Assembly (NCBI GenBank): GCA_035286585.1
Contig: DATEDC010000112.1
Location: 1-19,541, forward strand
DNA: 19,541 nucleotides
Origin: DSOS01 sp035286585
GTDB lineage: Bacteria > Chloroflexota > Anaerolineae > Anaerolineales > UBA4823
Direction: 5' to 3'
Positions 16,180-19,541 of the stretch are shown here, piece after piece. The position numbers and the translations under genes are program-made. The notes beneath the pieces were generated by a model. It searched no databases. It was not told the origin of the DNA and saw only the letters and a list, made by a program, of their open reading frames with translations. The number at the start of each line of letters is the position of its first letter. Position 1 is the first letter of the stretch.

Positions 16180-16211
16180 GGGCAGGTTGGATTCTACCAT
16201 CCAACCTGCCC
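16180..16211. repeat. Perfect 13-bp inverted repeat just before the SGNH start codon
   Basis: GGGCAGGTTGGAT (16180-16192) and ATCCAACCTGCCC (16199-16211) are exact reverse complements with a 6-base loop. On the minus strand the stem ends 2 nt before the ATG at 16177, covering the place of the ribosome binding site. No T-tract follows on either strand. It may be a leader hairpin for the SGNH gene or a 3' stabiliser/terminator of the amylase mRNA. Confidence 0.75.
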
Positions 16212-16239
16212 GTGAAAACGAACCTTAGTGAGAATTTAA

Positions 16240-16266
16240 CCTGGCGGCTTCGCTTTCGTTGCCAGG
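16240..16266 (-). terminator. Hairpin just after the amylase stop codon, weak terminator candidate
   Basis: CCTGGC (16240-16245) and GCCAGG (16261-16266) pair around a 15-base loop that contains the 14-mer also found at 8167-8180. On the minus strand it begins one base after the amylase stop codon and is followed by GTTAAATTCT, which is only mildly T-rich. Position favours a role at the 3' end; the sequence is not a textbook terminator. Confidence 0.4.
16246..16259. repeat. 14-mer GGCTTCGCTTTCGT, copy 2
   Basis: This is identical to 8167-8180 and forms most of the loop of the hairpin just after the amylase stop codon. Confidence 0.5.
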
Positions 16267-16267
16267 A

Positions 16268-19200
16268 TCAGTTGCCGCAGGGGGCGACATTGCGCCAGTT
16301 CAGCACCGTATCGTTCACGATCTGGTTGCCGTCGCTGCCGTAGCTCAGGGTGAGCTGGCGGTTGCTGAGCTCATCGCAGGCCGCGCCTTTCTCGACGAAA
16401 TCCCAGGAGCCCAGGGTGTACTTGTACTCGATCTGGGTGCTCTCCGCGCCGCTCAAGGTAATCGTCCAGTAGGTTGCGTCCACCTGGGTGAGCATCACGC
16501 CGCCCGGGTCCCATTCTGGCAGCCCGCCATCCAGCCGGTTGAGCGTCCCGGCGATAAACACCATCCGGTCGGCTGGGGTGTGTGCCGGGACGGTCAGGTT
16601 GAAAGTCACGCTGACGCTGCGCAGCTCGGCGGTTGCCTGGACCTCGGCGGAGTGGTCCGAACGGTTGAAGGAGGTGTCCACGGAGCGCACCACGTAATAG
16701 TAGGTAGCTCCCTGGTCAACGTTCGTATCGACGTAATTCTCAGCTCCAACGACCAGCGCCAGGGTGGTGTACGGCCCGCCGGGCGTGTCGCTGCGCCGCA
16801 CCTCGTAGCCGTACAGGCTGGGGTCGCCGGTCACCGGGTCCCAGGCCAGGGCGATCCCATCGGGCGAGGCGGATAGCACGCGCAGCCCACCGGGGATGGC
16901 CGGGGGCGTGAGGTCACCGCTCGAGTTCACCGTCAGCATTCCGGGGTTCGCGGGCAGCGAGCCGGCCGGGACTGGCCCGTTCAGGTCGGCGTAAAGCCAG
17001 TCGCGCCCGTTAGTGGTGCTATAGCGGTAGAGATAGTCGAAGCCCCCGAGCGCTTCCGGGAGCAGGTTGGCCACGAACTCGTCGTTATTGCCCGCGTCCA
17101 CGTTGAAGCTGGCCCCCACCCAGGTCCAGTCCGGGTTGGCCTCTGGCGAGCTGCCCTCGGGGCCGAAACCGAGCTGGGCGATCAGCCCCTCGGTGGCGCC
17201 CGGCTGGCTGGTGACACCATCGATCCACACCTGCCCGTAAGCGTTGTCCGTCCGGACGATCGTGCTGATGGTGTGGCTCATGCTTGGCGGCCATTGCAGG
17301 TTGGCCCAACCGATCAGGTAGTGCGGCATGGCGCTGGCCTGGTTGGAAAAGCCGCTCTCGTTGCCAACCTCATCCAGGGCTGTGACCACGTAGTAGTAGT
17401 TGCGCGCGTTGCGCAAGCCTGTATCGGTGAATGCCGTGCTGGTCAGGGGAGCAGCATTGGCCTTGACCCAGCCGCCGCCGCTGAGCGGGCTGCGGTAGAC
17501 GTTGTATCCCGCCGCCTCGGCCACGCCATCCCAGGCCAGGCTGACCTGCGCGTTACCTTCGTTCGTCACGTGGAGATTGGCAGGTGCATTCGGCGGCTGC
17601 AGGTCGATCAGGCCGCTGAGCAGGATCACCGCGCTTTTCGGCCCGATGGTGCCCATCAACTGCCCGTTCGCCACCATGGCCGACGCCATGCTGCCCTCTC
17701 CCACGGCGTACGCCGTGGTGAGGACGACGCCATTCGGCAGGTAACCCCCCACGGGGATAGCACCCGTTTGCGCCTGATCGCCGCGGTTGACGATCACCAC
17801 GGCGGCCTGGCTGCTGGTCTTGCGTCCGAAGGCGACTACTTGCGCGGCGTCGTCAGCCAGGAGCATGCGCAGATCGCCGCTGGTGAGCGCCGCGTTCTGG
17901 CGGCGCAGCGAGGCCAGGGCCTGGTAGTGTGCAAACAAGGCATTGTCGGGGGAACCGCCCTTGTCAGCCCAGGGATACGTCCGCCGGTCGTCCGGATCGT
18001 CGTCGCCGGTTAGCCCGACCTCGTCGCCGTAGAACACGGTCGGCGCGCCGGGCATGGCGAACTGGATGAGCGAGGCGATCTGCAGGCGGCGCTTGCCCTC
18101 CGCCAGGTTAGCCGCATCGAACTCCTTACTTGCGCGCGTCTCAACGCCGGGCGTCAGCGCCCATAACAGCCGCTCGGTGTCGTGGCTGTCGAGCAGGTTC
18201 ATCAGCGAGTAGAACGCTGCGTCAGGGTAGTCCTCGCGGATCGAGGCGATGCGGTTAGCGAACTCGGTTGGCGTGATCTGGCGACCGCTGTCGGCAAAGC
18301 CTTTGGAGTCGAACGGGCCGGGGGTGAGCAGGCCGATCACCGCATCGCGCAGGCGGTAGTTCATGGTCGTGTCCAGCCGGTCGCCGCGCAGCATGCGCAG
18401 CAGCGTGCTGTCTTTCTGCCAGGTCTCGCTGATGAGCAGGGCGTCGGGCCGGGTGGACTTGGTGATCTGGCGGAACGTCTCCCAGTAGCCAGCCGGGAAG
18501 CTCGGGTCGCCCGAAACGTCCATGCGCCAGGCCGAGGCGCCCTGGTTCAGCCAGTAGCGGCTGACGCTGTTCGGTCCAGTCAGGAAATACTCTTGCACTG
18601 CGGGCAGGGACTTGTCGATGAATGGAATGCTATCGTAGCCGCCCCAGCCATCGTAGTAGGTGTCGTCCCCGCCCGGCGTCGAGGGCGCGCAAGGGGAAGG
18701 CTCGTCGCCGACAGGCGCGCGGAAATCGAACCACTCACGGTACGGCGATTCAGCCGACTCGCACGCGCCGACGGTCGAATAGTGGCCATAACGGTCGAAG
18801 AACGGGCTGTCCGACGACAGGTGATTGAACACGCCGTCCAGGATAATGCGCATGCCACGCTGCTGGGTGTGCTTGACCAGGTTCTCCCAATCTTTTTGCG
18901 TGCCAAAGTACGGATCGATCGCGTAGTAGTCCTGCGTGTCGTAGCTGTGGTTGGACCCGGCGTCGAAGATCGGGTTAAAGTAGATCGTGTTGACCCCGAG
19001 AGACTGCAGGTAGTCCAGGTACTGGTCGACGCCCTTCAGATCGCCGCCGAAGTAGTCGCGGCCGCGCGGGCCTTCCTTAGTCGGGCTCCAATCGGGAGGC
19101 GTGTCATCGAAGCGCCACGGGCAGTTGGTCGTCCCGTCGGCGTAGTTGCGGCAGTAGCCCTCAGGCAGCGTGCCCCACGGCAGGGCCAGCACCGGGTCGT

Positions 19201-19541
19201 CGTAGCGCACATCTCCGGTTTGGGCGTCGTTGTTGGCACGCCCGTTGCGGAAGCGATCGGGGAAGATCTGGTAGATAAATGCCTCCTTTGCCCAGGCTGG
19301 CGCGGTGAAGGCCGGGTCGTAGAACATCAAGGCGTAGCTGTTGTCGATCGGGTTATCGCTGGTGCTGCCCAGCCCGCCGTCGAGCGCGGGGGTGTTATCG
19401 GCATAGAAGTCCATATCGCTGCCATCGCTGACGATAAAGCGGTACCACAGGTTAGTGGGCGCGCTGTATTCGAGCGTGGTCTCCCAGAAGTCGCAGCTAA
19501 AGGGCAGTTCCTGGTAACAATCCACGTCGCTGGCGGCGATC
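16268..19541 (-). CDS. Multimodular secreted GH13 alpha-amylase / neopullulanase-type enzyme, N-terminus beyond window
   Basis: This enzyme cleaves alpha-glucans (starch, pullulan or glycogen) outside the cell. The frame is open to the window edge, so the signal peptide is missing; the GTG at 19523-19525 (residue 1 below) is not the start. Order: N-terminal beta module (about 1-75, like those of amylopullulanases), then a GH13 barrel (about 80-540) with QIFPDRF and all four conserved regions: DGVFNH (230-235), WRMD with nucleophile D336, E367 in ISETW, and H448-D449 in LLDSHDTERL. A beta C-domain (about 550-640), an FN3 domain (643-735), a module opening WANLQWPP (740-870), a second FN3 (873-967) and a CBM20-like starch-binding domain (about 968-1085, W1041, N1055-R1056) follow. 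The gene has higher GC than the GT-C genes. Specificity between amylase and pullulanase cannot be settled from sequence alone. Confidence 0.95.
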   Translation of the reverse strand, partial: IAASDVDCYQELPFSCDFWETTLEYSAPTNLWYRFIVSDGSDMDFYADNTPALDGGLGSTSDNPIDNSYALMFYDPAFTAPAWAKEAFIYQIFPDRFRNGRANNDAQTGDVRYDDPVLALPWGTLPEGYCRNYADGTTNCPWRFDDTPPDWSPTKEGPRGRDYFGGDLKGVDQYLDYLQSLGVNTIYFNPIFDAGSNHSYDTQDYYAIDPYFGTQKDWENLVKHTQQRGMRIILDGVFNHLSSDSPFFDRYGHYSTVGACESAESPYREWFDFRAPVGDEPSPCAPSTPGGDDTYYDGWGGYDSIPFIDKSLPAVQEYFLTGPNSVSRYWLNQGASAWRMDVSGDPSFPAGYWETFRQITKSTRPDALLISETWQKDSTLLRMLRGDRLDTTMNYRLRDAVIGLLTPGPFDSKGFADSGRQITPTEFANRIASIREDYPDAAFYSLMNLLDSHDTERLLWALTPGVETRASKEFDAANLAEGKRRLQIASLIQFAMPGAPTVFYGDEVGLTGDDDPDDRRTYPWADKGGSPDNALFAHYQALASLRRQNAALTSGDLRMLLADDAAQVVAFGRKTSSQAAVVIVNRGDQAQTGAIPVGGYLPNGVVLTTAYAVGEGSMASAMVANGQLMGTIGPKSAVILLSGLIDLQPPNAPANLHVTNEGNAQVSLAWDGVAEAAGYNVYRSPLSGGGWVKANAAPLTSTAFTDTGLRNARNYYYVVTALDEVGNESGFSNQASAMPHYLIGWANLQWPPSMSHTISTIVRTDNAYGQVWIDGVTSQPGATEGLIAQLGFGPEGSSPEANPDWTWVGASFNVDAGNNDEFVANLLPEALGGFDYLYRYSTTNGRDWLYADLNGPVPAGSLPANPGMLTVNSSGDLTPPAIPGGLRVLSASPDGIALAWDPVTGDPSLYGYEVRRSDTPGGPYTTLALVVGAENYVDTNVDQGATYYYVVRSVDTSFNRSDHSAEVQATAELRSVSVTFNLTVPAHTPADRMVFIAGTLNRLDGGLPEWDPGGVMLTQVDATYWTITLSGAESTQIEYKYTLGSWDFVEKGAACDELSNRQLTLSYGSDGNQIVNDTVLNWRNVAPCGN

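Noticed and set aside
16178..16204. TTG start giving nine more residues on the SGNH protein
   Set aside because: The TTG lies inside the 13-bp hairpin, and the ATG at 16177 begins a good signal peptide directly.
16259..16876. Plus-strand open frame opposite the amylase 3' part
   Set aside because: It overlaps the FN3/CBM coding region and has no recognisable motif.
17273..18013. Plus-strand open frame (246 codons) opposite the amylase
   Set aside because: It is an antisense shadow in GC-rich DNA, rich in Arg/His/Ala and without domain signature.
1..19541. CRISPR arrays, insertion sequences, phage genes, rRNA
   Set aside because: No regularly spaced repeats, transposase or integrase motifs, or rRNA-like sequence were seen.

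Overview
The window most likely comes from a bacterium of the Chloroflexota, class Anaerolineae or a close relative. This is an inference, not an identification. It rests on the style of the genes: a large WD40-TPR repeat protein with an R-N-L-x-x-x-E-W linker, several unrelated GT-C type membrane proteins, a secreted SGNH protein with a Thr/Pro stalk and a C-terminal membrane anchor, and intergenic repeats of the GAGCGAAGC / GAAGCAATC type. No rRNA, tRNA, transposase, phage gene or CRISPR array was seen. The window holds ten protein genes, and the first and last run off its edges.

Layout. Bases 1-2958 (+) carry the C-terminal part of a WD40 beta-propeller protein fused to TPR repeats. It converges, 5 nt away, with a tldD-pmbA operon on the minus strand (5809 to 2964). 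This operon encodes a TldD/TldE-type zinc protease pair and has a good sigma70-like promoter at 5868-5896. Next come minus-strand genes for three large polytopic membrane proteins (6100-8148, 8256-9860, 10114-11754). They look like lipid-phosphosugar-dependent GT-C glycosyltransferases. The third follows, after 15 nt, a lipoprotein sulfatase gene (11770-13164). Diverging from the sulfatase, and facing a fourth GT-C protein gene on the plus strand (13268-14887), is a 103-nt region with promoter-like elements. The window ends with two more minus-strand genes: a secreted, membrane-anchored SGNH-hydrolase-like protein (14954-16177) and a multimodular GH13 alpha-amylase/neopullulanase-like enzyme with FN3 and starch-binding modules (16268 to the window end).

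How the genes may work together. Positions 6100-16177 look like a cell-surface glycan region. Four different GT-C enzymes would move sugars from lipid carriers onto surface polymers or proteins on the outer face of the membrane. A lipid-anchored sulfatase and an anchored SGNH (esterase-type) protein could trim sulfate or acyl groups at the same face. The secreted amylase adds extracellular alpha-glucan breakdown and has visibly higher GC than the GT-C genes. The TldD/PmbA pair is a housekeeping-type peptide-processing operon. No precursor peptide for it was found nearby.

Structure outside genes. The notable items are a composite intergenic repeat at about 9991-10050 with a 9-bp inverted repeat beside it, a perfect 13-bp inverted repeat directly in front of the SGNH start codon (16180-16211), a shared 14-mer at 8167-8180 and 16246-16259, an extended -10 promoter overlapped by a small dyad in the sulfatase/GT-C divergent region, and a short out-of-frame ORF with the better ribosome-binding site over the sulfatase start. 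No gene-free stretch exceeds 300 bases; the longest is 5810-6099.
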